Source of the DNA: Kiritimatiellia bacterium
GTDB taxonomy: Bacteria > Verrucomicrobiota > Kiritimatiellia > CAIQIC01 > JAGNIJ01
Direction of reading: 5' to 3'
Assembly (NCBI GenBank): GCA_018001225.1
Contig: JAGNIJ010000027.1
Coordinates: 1-62,354, forward strand
Length of the DNA stretch: 62,354 nucleotides
Part shown: positions 43,206 through 52,231 of the stretch, piece by piece
Position numbering within the stretch: the first letter of the stretch is position 1
Layout of the letters: each line of letters opens with the position of its first letter
Notes under the pieces: model-generated
The model's input: only the letters and a program-made list of their open reading frames with translations
The model's database searches: none
Told to the model about the DNA's origin: nothing
Program-made: the position numbers and the translations under genes

Positions 43206-46001
43206 TCAGGGATCTCCCGTGCTGAAATATTTCTTCACCGCTTCGCGGTACGACTCGGGCACGTTCTCCAGCGGCATGCTGTCCGCCGCGACGGGCCCCG
43301 CCGCCGGGGCGGCCATCCGGTCGGTGGCCCCGTCGCCGATCCGGTGGCCGCCGGGATCCTGGCCCCGGCCGAGACCGGTTCCCCCGGCCGGCGCCGACCG
43401 GAACGCCCGCCGCTCGGGGCCATAGACCCGAAGGTTGAGCGGCGACTGGCCGCCCATCCAGTACCCGTCGCTGCGGTCGCCGCCCCCGTATAGTCCGAAG
43501 CCGGCCGGCCCCCCGCCCCGCCCTTCGCCGGGCAGGTCGCCCGCCCCGCTGCAGATCTTCATGGTGATGGCGGCCATCATCTGCTCGAGCGTCGAGCGCA
43601 TCTGTTCGCGCACGTCGAACCGGAGTTCGCCGCGGCACAGGCCGCCGAAACACGAGCCGGAGTCCGGCCCGGCCAGCTCCTGCATCTTTTCCAGCGCGAG
43701 CCGGGCCTGCCGGTGCGCCTCCGGCCCGTCCTCCGCCCGCGCCTCCTGCTCCGCGCTCGCCATGGTCGGAACAATCAGCAATGAGCCGGCCTTCTCGACG
43801 AACTCCTCCATGTCAGTCGTGAGCCGGCTGTAATCGACCTTCAACTGCGAGGCCTGCCGGTCGATGGTTTCGAGCAAATCGGTCAGTTCTTCCCGAATAT
43901 CCGCCTGCCGCTGCTCCAGGTCGGGCAGCAGCCGGCGGTCCTCCTTCCGGAACGCGCCCTCGAACCGGGCGAACCTCCGCACGAGGGCTTCCTGCTCGTT
44001 CATCAGCCGCGCGTAGCGGGCGGCGCTCTCCATGATCTCCGCCAGCAGCGCGACCTCCTCGGCGTCCCGCGCCTCCTGCTCGAGGCGCTCGCCGCCGGCG
44101 GCGTAGTCCTCCAAGAACTGGTCCACCTTCTCCTTGAGCCCCTCGTGCGGCGCTGAACTGGACGCCAGCATGGCTTCCGCCTGTTTCATCTTTTCGCTCA
44201 TGCCGGCGGCGGCCTGCTGCAACTGCTTCTCCATGTCGTAGGCCGGGAAATCCTTCGCGATGTCGTCGAACAGCTTCGCCGCCCGCTCCGCGCTGCGGCG
44301 CGCCTTCTCCCGGGCCCGCTCCACGGCCTCGGCGTCCGGCTCGGAGCGGCCCAGTTCCTCGCTCAACGCCTTGAGGTCCTCCTGCAAGGCCTTGAATTCC
44401 TTTTGCAGGAGCTGGTACCGGGCCGCGAACTCCTCCGCCGATTCCTGCACGCGGAGCATGAGGGCGTATTCCTCCTCGGAGATGATCTGCACGCGGGCGA
44501 CCTCGGACGCGGAGAGCCCGGCGAGGCTCGGGTTGCTGTCCAGGGCCTCGAGGTAAATCTCGAGGACCTGGCCCGCCTCGACGCCGAGCTTCGGGAGTTC
44601 CAGTTCGCCCGTGTACTCGAAGCGCGCGCCCGGCTCGTCCGGCCCGACCTCCCGCAACCGGTCCCGGTATCCGACCAGCGCGCGCGCCAGGTCGACCCGC
44701 CGCAGCCCGAGATCGTCGTCCGCGCGCCCCTCCACCGGCACGACGATGCCGGGCGTGGCCAGGGAGAACGGCGGCGGCGAGTTCAGCGTCACGGCGGGCG
44801 GCTCGTCCGGCACGACGCGCTGGGCCACAATGAACGGCGTCTCGTTCGGCGTGCCCCGGACGTCGCGGATCGTGATCTCGGCCGACGCCGGGGCGTCGAG
44901 CGTCCAGGCGAAGCGGACGCTGTGCTCGCCGGTTTTCTCCCCGGGGATGGCCGGGACGGTCGCGTCCCCGTTTTCCGGACGAAGCAGGAGCCGGCCGTCG
45001 AGCAGCGGCCGGTTGCTGGTCAGCGTCAGTTCGACACGCGAGCCCTTGAGCCCGGCGAGGGCCTCGCTGCCGAGGAAGAACCGGCGGGCCGGCAGGCCGC
45101 TGTAGGCCGGCGGGATCAGTTGCACCTCGGCGGCCGCGATGCGCGGCTCGAGCCGCACGTCCACCGCGTGCCACCGGCTGCGCGCCCGGCCCACGGTAAA
45201 GCAGAATTCGACGGGCTCGATCACGCCCTCGAGCCGCTGGGCGAACCGCGTGGCGCTCTCCTGGAAACAGGCGGCGCGGTGGACCCGCCCCCCGGCGCGC
45301 GTCAGGAACCCCACCTCGCCGCCGAGTTCCCGGCCGCCGATCTCCGCCTGCACAGCCAGGTCGTGCCCGTAGAGGACGACCGGCTGCTCCGGCGTGACGC
45401 GGAAGGTGTAGCGGCTGTAGGGCGGCACGTCCCGGCCGGGCAGGAACAGGCGGGCGAGGATGACGCGGGCGGCCTCCCGGTTGACGAGCAGCGACAACGC
45501 GACGACTACCGCGCAAGTGAGCAGCCGGCGGCCCGCGCGCCGGAGTTCCGCGCGCGGCAGGACATCGCGGCGACGCAGCCGGGCCGCCTTATCCGCCGCG
45601 CGCCCGATGGCGCGCGCCGTGAGGAACGCCTTCAATTCGGGCTCGGGGTCCGGCCGGCTCGCGAGCCAGGCCTCGAGCTCGTGGGCGCTCAAGACCGTGT
45701 GGCGGCGGTCGCCCAGCAGGCGGTCCGCCCGCGCGGCCATGTCCCGCGGAGTCAGCGCCGCCGCGCGAACCCAGCGGCCGACGACGAAGACCGCCAGCCC
45801 CGCAAGGAGGATCGCGTTCAGGCCGACCCGCACCGGCGTGTCCAGGGCCAGGAAGAAGTCGAGGAGAAAGCAGCCCAGCAGGAGCGCGAGCGCCCAGGAC
45901 AGCGCCCGGACCAGCGAGAGCAGGACCAGCCCCGCCCGCCACCAGCGCAGGTGTCCGGCCAGCCGTCGCTCCAGTTCCGACTTGGGATGCGCGCGCGTCA
46001 C
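43206..46001 (-). CDS. DUF4175-like membrane protein with coiled-coil region
   Basis: A 931-residue protein. Two membrane segments lie near the N-terminus (about 25-45 and 55-75), then an extracytoplasmic beta-rich region (about 190-450), a long Glu/Lys/Ala coiled coil (about 470-740) and a Gly/Pro/Asp tail. The closest known type is DUF4175, which occurs in this position beside MoxR and VWA genes. I chose the GTG at 46001: it overlaps the upstream VWA stop as GTGA and follows GGAGGA. It may anchor or brace an envelope complex. The length and coiled coil are unusual; function is unknown. Confidence 0.75.
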   Translation of the reverse strand: MTRAHPKSELERRLAGHLRWWRAGLVLLSLVRALSWALALLLGCFLLDFFLALDTPVRVGLNAILLAGLAVFVVGRWVRAAALTPRDMAARADRLLGDRRHTVLSAHELEAWLASRPDPEPELKAFLTARAIGRAADKAARLRRRDVLPRAELRRAGRRLLTCAVVVALSLLVNREAARVILARLFLPGRDVPPYSRYTFRVTPEQPVVLYGHDLAVQAEIGGRELGGEVGFLTRAGGRVHRAACFQESATRFAQRLEGVIEPVEFCFTVGRARSRWHAVDVRLEPRIAAAEVQLIPPAYSGLPARRFFLGSEALAGLKGSRVELTLTSNRPLLDGRLLLRPENGDATVPAIPGEKTGEHSVRFAWTLDAPASAEITIRDVRGTPNETPFIVAQRVVPDEPPAVTLNSPPPFSLATPGIVVPVEGRADDDLGLRRVDLARALVGYRDRLREVGPDEPGARFEYTGELELPKLGVEAGQVLEIYLEALDSNPSLAGLSASEVARVQIISEEEYALMLRVQESAEEFAARYQLLQKEFKALQEDLKALSEELGRSEPDAEAVERAREKARRSAERAAKLFDDIAKDFPAYDMEKQLQQAAAGMSEKMKQAEAMLASSSAPHEGLKEKVDQFLEDYAAGGERLEQEARDAEEVALLAEIMESAARYARLMNEQEALVRRFARFEGAFRKEDRRLLPDLEQRQADIREELTDLLETIDRQASQLKVDYSRLTTDMEEFVEKAGSLLIVPTMASAEQEARAEDGPEAHRQARLALEKMQELAGPDSGSCFGGLCRGELRFDVREQMRSTLEQMMAAITMKICSGAGDLPGEGRGGGPAGFGLYGGGDRSDGYWMGGQSPLNLRVYGPERRAFRSAPAGGTGLGRGQDPGGHRIGDGATDRMAAPAAGPVAADSMPLENVPESYREAVKKYFSTGDP

Positions 46002-48208
46002 AGCAGCCCGTTCCTCCGTCGCACGAACCATTCCGCGGCAAAACACAGGGCCGTGAGCAGAAGGAACCAGCCCCGGTCCCACGCCGGCTGCCAGGTCGCC
46101 CGGCTGACGTCCGTCGCCCGCTCGCCCGCGTCCAGGCGGGCCAGCACGGCGGCCACCGTCTCCGGCGTGACCGGTTCCCCGCCCGAGGCCTCCGCGAGTT
46201 CGCGCAGGAAGGCGGGATCCGCGCTGACGTTATCCTCCTCGCGCGGCGCGGCCCGCACTTCCAGCGCCTCGTACAGGTCGCCTTCCGTCCCCTCCGCCGC
46301 CGGGTCGTGCAGCGCGAGCCGGTACGTCCCGGGCGCTTCCAGGGAGAAGACGGTTTCCCAGCGGCCGGGCTCGTCCGGGACCGGCGCGGGATGCAGCGTG
46401 CGCACGAGTTCCCCGCCGAGCCGCACGAGGATTTCCGGCGCGGGGGCGCCGGGATCGGCCTGCCGCCGGCTTACGCGAAGCCGCACGGGTTCGCCGGACC
46501 CGGCCGCCCGGGTGTTCAGCCCGAGGGCGTACTGCGCGCCGGGCAGGAACTCGGAGAACGTGGCCGCCCACTGGACCAGTTGCGACCAGAACTCCTGGTA
46601 CATGTTGCCCGCGTCCTTCACCGACGGGAAGAAATCCCACTGCCACAGGCCGTCCGCGTTGACCGCCACGATCATGCCCTTGCCGAAGCGGCGGCGGACG
46701 ACGACCGGGAACACCTGCTCCTGCCCGCCCAGTTCGCCGCGCCCCTCGACCAGCACGTCGCTGAACGCCTTCAGCCGCCGGACCCGCTGCGCGAACCCGA
46801 GGGGCGGCAGCCGGCCCCACACGGGATCGTCCGGCCCGGGCAGCATGTCGCCGAACAGGCCGGCCTTCTCGCCGGCCCCGGTCGGCCGGACCGCGAACGG
46901 GCTGGCGAAACGCTCCCCCCACTCCATCGGCTCGAGCGCCTCCAGTTCCGGGAACACGCCGCTGTACGGCTTGCCCCGCGCGAAGAGGACGCCCCCGCCG
47001 CGGTCGCGCGTGAAATCGCGCAGGAGCCGGACACGTTCCGGGGTCAGGAAGTATTCCGCGCCCTTGCCGAAGATCACGATGTCGTACGCGTCGAGCTCCG
47101 CCGCGGTGTCCGGAAACACGGACCCGGTGATTTGCGCGGCGTCCGCGAGGTCGGTCTCGACCCGGAAGAAACGGTCGGCTGACAGACGGTACACCGAGAC
47201 GACCTCCACGTTAGGCTGCCGGCGCAGCAGTTGCGCGATGAACTTGCTGTCCCAGTACGGCACGCCCTCGACCATCAGGACGCGGATGCGGCCGTCCAGC
47301 GCGGCGAGGCCGATGCGGGCCTCGTTGTTCTGGAGGGATCCTTCGCCCTCCCACGGGGCGACCTCGACGCGGTAGTCGCGGTAGCCGCGTTCGTCCGGGG
47401 TGACCGCGAAGAAGACCGTGGTCTCGCCGTCGCCTTCGAAGGAGAGCGTCTGTTCCTCGAGCACGGCGCCCGCGCCGTCCCGGAGCCGCGCGACGGGGCG
47501 GATCCGGCCCAGGCCGGACGACCGGACGCGGGCGGCGAGGCGCGTCCGCTGCCCCTTGAAGCTCACGTACTGGCGGCGCAGCGGCTCGACGGCGATGTCC
47601 TTGCGCGCGACCTCGCCGCCCAGGACCAGCGGGAACACCGGCGCGTCCTGCGAGCGCGCCCGGAGCGCGGCGTCCGACGGTCCGGACGCCGCGACCTGCC
47701 GCCCATCGGAAAGGAGCAGGATGCCGACCAGCCGCCGGCTCCCGGCCCGGGAAAGGTTCAGTACGCCCTCGATGGCGCGCGGGATATCCGTCGATTCACC
47801 GTCCGCGTTCAAGGCGTTGAGGTCCGGCGCGCGGACGGGCTGCGCCTGGTCCGCGAAGGCATAAAAGCGGATGCGTTCCGAACCGGCCGGAAGTTCCGCG
47901 CATTTCCTCGCGAGGTCCCGCGCGGCGTCCCAGCGCGAGGCCTCGCCGGCGTCGCGCGTCGCCATGCTGGCGCTGCGGTCGAGGAGGACGGCCAGTTCGG
48001 TCTCCTGCTCCCGCGCATGCTCGACCCAGCGGCCGGGGTTCAGGGCGATCACGGCCAGGCAGGCCAGGCCGCCGATCCGCAGGCCGGCCAGGGCCAGGCG
48101 GACGGGGCGGCGGCACTTCGCGGAGGCGCGCCACGAGAGGAAACCCGCGCCGGCCATCAGCAGGCCGGCCCACAGCACGACGTATTCCGCTGGAAGGAGG
48201 GGGTTCAT
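45998..48208 (-). CDS. VWA-domain membrane protein with glutamine-amidotransferase-like part
   Basis: A 736-residue protein. After two membrane segments (about 8-28 and 40-60) comes a von Willebrand A domain with a full MIDAS start DRSASM near residue 77. A segment about 300-470 (IRVLMVEGVPYWDSKFIAQLL, later YDIVIFGKGAEYF) resembles class I glutamine amidotransferase-like folds found in such proteins. A membrane segment lies at the C-terminus. The ATG at 48208 overlaps the upstream stop by four bases and follows GGAGG. VWA proteins of Bat-type sets bind metals and protein partners. Its partner here is unknown. Confidence 0.82.
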   Translation of the reverse strand: MNPLLPAEYVVLWAGLLMAGAGFLSWRASAKCRRPVRLALAGLRIGGLACLAVIALNPGRWVEHAREQETELAVLLDRSASMATRDAGEASRWDAARDLARKCAELPAGSERIRFYAFADQAQPVRAPDLNALNADGESTDIPRAIEGVLNLSRAGSRRLVGILLLSDGRQVAASGPSDAALRARSQDAPVFPLVLGGEVARKDIAVEPLRRQYVSFKGQRTRLAARVRSSGLGRIRPVARLRDGAGAVLEEQTLSFEGDGETTVFFAVTPDERGYRDYRVEVAPWEGEGSLQNNEARIGLAALDGRIRVLMVEGVPYWDSKFIAQLLRRQPNVEVVSVYRLSADRFFRVETDLADAAQITGSVFPDTAAELDAYDIVIFGKGAEYFLTPERVRLLRDFTRDRGGGVLFARGKPYSGVFPELEALEPMEWGERFASPFAVRPTGAGEKAGLFGDMLPGPDDPVWGRLPPLGFAQRVRRLKAFSDVLVEGRGELGGQEQVFPVVVRRRFGKGMIVAVNADGLWQWDFFPSVKDAGNMYQEFWSQLVQWAATFSEFLPGAQYALGLNTRAAGSGEPVRLRVSRRQADPGAPAPEILVRLGGELVRTLHPAPVPDEPGRWETVFSLEAPGTYRLALHDPAAEGTEGDLYEALEVRAAPREEDNVSADPAFLRELAEASGGEPVTPETVAAVLARLDAGERATDVSRATWQPAWDRGWFLLLTALCFAAEWFVRRRNGLL

Positions 48209-50220
48209 GTCCGCTCCACCCAGTATTGCGCGGCGCCTTCCAGCAGGGCCCAGCCCAGGGCCAGCGCAAGGAGGTACGGCCACAGGGGCAGCCCGTCGCG
48301 CAACTGCCGGGCCTGCCGCCCCGCCGCCAGCGCTAGTTCGCCCTGCTGCTCGACCTCGTTCATGGACATCGTGCGCAGGTCCGACTCGATCGGCGGGAAG
48401 TTGACCGCCGTGAGCTGCTGCGGCTGGCCCTCGTGCCTCCAGGTGAACAGGCCGACGCGGGCCGCCCGCTCGGACACCATCCGCGTTCCGCCGGATTCGC
48501 GCAGCGCGCGGAGCGGGTGCGCCGCGCCCGATTCATCCTGGAGCGTCACGTCCGACGCCAGCACCTCGCGGTCCACGAGCCACTCCAGTTGGCCACCGGG
48601 CGCAGCCGACAGGCCCCGGGGCTCTCCGAGCGCGCGGCTCGACAGCAGCAGTTCGCCGAGAAACGGCACGAACTCCACGCGCCCCGCCCAATCGCTGAAC
48701 CCGGGATCGAGCGGCATCGTCCACACATATAACGTTCCGCCGCGGCGATACCGCACGAGCGCCGGCCAGCCGTCGTCGTACTCCAGCAGGACCTCGCCGC
48801 CGGCCGCGGCGCCGTCCGGCAGCCGCCACCGGGCGCCGAACCTTCCGCCCGCCGGATCGCCGTACTCGCCGCCGGCGAACAGCCGGAAGACCCGGTCCTC
48901 CTTCGCGGCGATCCGGGTTCCCTGCGGCGCGGACAAGGGTTCCCACGCGGCCTCCCCGGTGACCGCCGACGCTTCGATCCCCGCGACGGACAGCAACCGG
49001 CCGATGGGCGCGTCGGGCGCGGGAGTCCAGACCAGCGTGGCGCCCCGGGCCAGCCTTTCCGCGAGGGCTTCCGACCCCGCCCCGTCCCAGCCGGCGAGCA
49101 GGAAAACGTCGTACTCCGCGGCGCCGTTTAGGCGGCCCGGATCCTCCGGCTCGATCCGCGCCCAGGGCAACGCGTCGAGCGCGCGGAACCAGTACCGGCC
49201 CTCGGCGGTGTTCGTGCCGGAGACCGCCACGGCGAGGCCGTCGGACACCCGGACCACCGCCCAGCGGCGGTCGTCCGCCGGGAACCGGTCCTCGTTCAGC
49301 GAGGCCGTCACGGCGTGGAGGCCCGGCTCCGCGAACCGGTGCCGGAAGGACACGGTCGTGCGGTCCCAGGCCGGGATCATGACCTCCAGCGAGCGCCGGC
49401 TCTCCCCCGCCTCGAAATACACGGTCTGCTGGCGGGGCCGTTCGGAGTAATTGACGACCTCGGCGTGAATCGTGACCTCCTCGCCCTTCAGGGGCGACGG
49501 CGGATCCACGGCGAGGGCGGAGAGGGCGCTGTTGTCGCCGTCGCCCTGGGCCACGCGGAGGTACACCAGCCGGATGGAATCCGGGACGGCCACTTCCGCC
49601 TTGTCCCACACCGCGCGCTGGAAATCGGAGATCACGTAGATCTCGCTCCGGCCGTCGAGGCGCTCGAGCATGGAGACCGCGAGCTTCACGGCGCCGGCGA
49701 GGTCGCCCTCCTCCTGCCGGACTTCCGCCCGGCTCAACGCCGCGCGGAGGTAGCCCATGTTCAGGCCCGCTTCCGGAAACACCGGGTCGGGCTCCGCGTC
49801 GAGCCAGACCACGTTGGCGCGGTCGGAGGCCGTCAACCCGGACAGGACCTCCGAGGCCTCGGCGCAGGCGGCGGCGAAGCGCGTGCGCCCGCCCTCGAGG
49901 CAGCCCATGGAGGCCGTGGCGTCCACGACCAGCACGACGTTCTTCCGCGCCAGCGGGCCCGCCAGCGCCCGCCGCGCGAAGAAGAGCGGCCGCAGGAACA
50001 GCAGCAGGAGGGTCGCGAACAGGGCGGTGCGCAGCAGGAGCAGCAGCCAGTCCTGCGGCCGCTTGACGCGGAGGGTCGTGCGCAGGATGCGCAGGATGAA
50101 CTCGATCGAGCTGAACCGGTAGACCGGGGGCTTGCTTCGCGCGAACAGGTGCAGCAGCAGCGGCACGGCGATCAGCGCCGCGAGCGGCCACAGCATCCCG
50201 TTGAGGAAAACCAGGCTCAT
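48205..50220 (-). CDS. BatA-type N-terminal/VWA membrane protein
   Basis: A 671-residue protein with the aerotolerance-regulator (BatA) N-terminal pattern: a membrane segment (about 8-25) followed by HLFARSKPPVYRFSSIEF, then a second segment (about 58-78). A VWA domain follows; its MIDAS start reads DATAS, with Thr in the middle Ser position, so metal binding may be weaker. The C-terminal half is beta-rich, ending in a membrane segment. It overlaps both neighbours by four bases (ATGA), as expected for a complex made in fixed ratio. Confidence 0.82.
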   Translation of the reverse strand: MSLVFLNGMLWPLAALIAVPLLLHLFARSKPPVYRFSSIEFILRILRTTLRVKRPQDWLLLLLRTALFATLLLLFLRPLFFARRALAGPLARKNVVLVVDATASMGCLEGGRTRFAAACAEASEVLSGLTASDRANVVWLDAEPDPVFPEAGLNMGYLRAALSRAEVRQEEGDLAGAVKLAVSMLERLDGRSEIYVISDFQRAVWDKAEVAVPDSIRLVYLRVAQGDGDNSALSALAVDPPSPLKGEEVTIHAEVVNYSERPRQQTVYFEAGESRRSLEVMIPAWDRTTVSFRHRFAEPGLHAVTASLNEDRFPADDRRWAVVRVSDGLAVAVSGTNTAEGRYWFRALDALPWARIEPEDPGRLNGAAEYDVFLLAGWDGAGSEALAERLARGATLVWTPAPDAPIGRLLSVAGIEASAVTGEAAWEPLSAPQGTRIAAKEDRVFRLFAGGEYGDPAGGRFGARWRLPDGAAAGGEVLLEYDDGWPALVRYRRGGTLYVWTMPLDPGFSDWAGRVEFVPFLGELLLSSRALGEPRGLSAAPGGQLEWLVDREVLASDVTLQDESGAAHPLRALRESGGTRMVSERAARVGLFTWRHEGQPQQLTAVNFPPIESDLRTMSMNEVEQQGELALAAGRQARQLRDGLPLWPYLLALALGWALLEGAAQYWVERT

Positions 50221-51092
50221 GTGGTCAGCCGGTCGAACAGGTTGAAGTAGTGCGTATCCGTCCGCGCCACGACGTAGTCCACCTTGCGGCGCACGGACAG
50301 CTCGCGCAGGCCGGCAACGTGGGCGCGCATGGCCTCGGCGTACGGCCTCGCCAGGTTCTCCGTGTGCGCGATCACGCGCCGGCCGGTTTCCATGTCCAGG
50401 AAATGCAGCAGGCCGCGCCGCTCGATCTCCAGTTCCTCGGGCGCGAGGACATGGAAAAGGTGGATCTTGAACCCGCGGTGCAGGTACGGGTTCAGCGCGG
50501 AGAAGATCTCCGCGGGCTCGTCGAAGAAGTCGGAGATCACGATCAGCGTGCCGCGCCGCTTGAGCAGCGGGTAGGAGCGCCGCAGGGCGGCCGCGACGGA
50601 GGTGCGGTTCCCGGGCCGGTTCTCCTCCAGCGCGACCATCAGGTTCTTCAGGTGCCGGCCCGTGCTGCCGGGCGGGAAGAACCGGCGGATGCCGTCGTCG
50701 AAGAGCTGGAGCGAGACGCGGTCGTTGTTGCGCACGACGAGGTAACAGAGGGCGGCGGTGAAGAACGACGCGAACTCCAGCTTCGAGAGCCCGCGGCCGA
50801 ACCCCATCGAGGCGCTGCTGTCGAGGAAGACGTGGCACTCCATGTCCGTCTCCTGCTCGTACGTGCGCAGGTAATACCGGTCCGTGCGCCCGAAGACCCG
50901 CCAGTCCACGAGCGCGGGGTCGTCGCCCGGAACGTACTGCCGGTAGTCCCGGAACTCGATGGACGAGCCGCGCGCCCGCGAGCGGTGGCGCCCCGCGAGG
51001 TAGCCCTCCACGAGCGCCCGCGGGGCGAACTCGTAGCCCGCGAGCTTCCGGATATCCTCCGGCTTCAGGTACTTGAAGCGCAGGTCGCCCAC
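50217..51092 (-). CDS. DUF58 domain protein
   Basis: A 291-residue soluble protein with the DUF58 signature GSSIEFRDYRQYVPGDDPALVDWRVFGRTD and a VWA-like core with DSSASM. DUF58 proteins occur almost always next to MoxR ATPases. No membrane segment is seen. It overlaps the BatA-like gene. Its likely partner is MoxR, encoded just upstream, though substrates remain unknown. Confidence 0.9.
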   Translation of the reverse strand: MGDLRFKYLKPEDIRKLAGYEFAPRALVEGYLAGRHRSRARGSSIEFRDYRQYVPGDDPALVDWRVFGRTDRYYLRTYEQETDMECHVFLDSSASMGFGRGLSKLEFASFFTAALCYLVVRNNDRVSLQLFDDGIRRFFPPGSTGRHLKNLMVALEENRPGNRTSVAAALRRSYPLLKRRGTLIVISDFFDEPAEIFSALNPYLHRGFKIHLFHVLAPEELEIERRGLLHFLDMETGRRVIAHTENLARPYAEAMRAHVAGLRELSVRRKVDYVVARTDTHYFNLFDRLTT

Positions 51093-51135
51093 TACGGATT
51101 CTCCCGCAGCCGGGCGACACCGGCGGCCCGGCTAT

Positions 51136-51191
51136 TGGAGGGCGGAGCTCCGCGACGCCGAAGAAGCGGGCTCGCGGAGCTCGCCCCTCCA
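51136..51191. repeat. GAGCTC-centred palindromic repeat, copy 2
   Basis: Arms 51136-51155 and 51172-51191 (20 bases each) pair nearly perfectly (TGGAGGGCGGAGCTCCGCGA against TCGCGGAGCTCGCCCCTCCA). It lies between the moxR and DUF58 genes (123-base gap) and could form a strong RNA hairpin in their transcript. It is the same family as 42391-42440. Confidence 0.8.
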
Positions 51192-51216
51192 GTGCAGGCC
51201 CCTGAAAGGCAAAGCT

Positions 51217-52203
<987 letters not shown>

Positions 52204-52231
52204 GCTGACCTCGCTGGTTGACCGACCTTGT

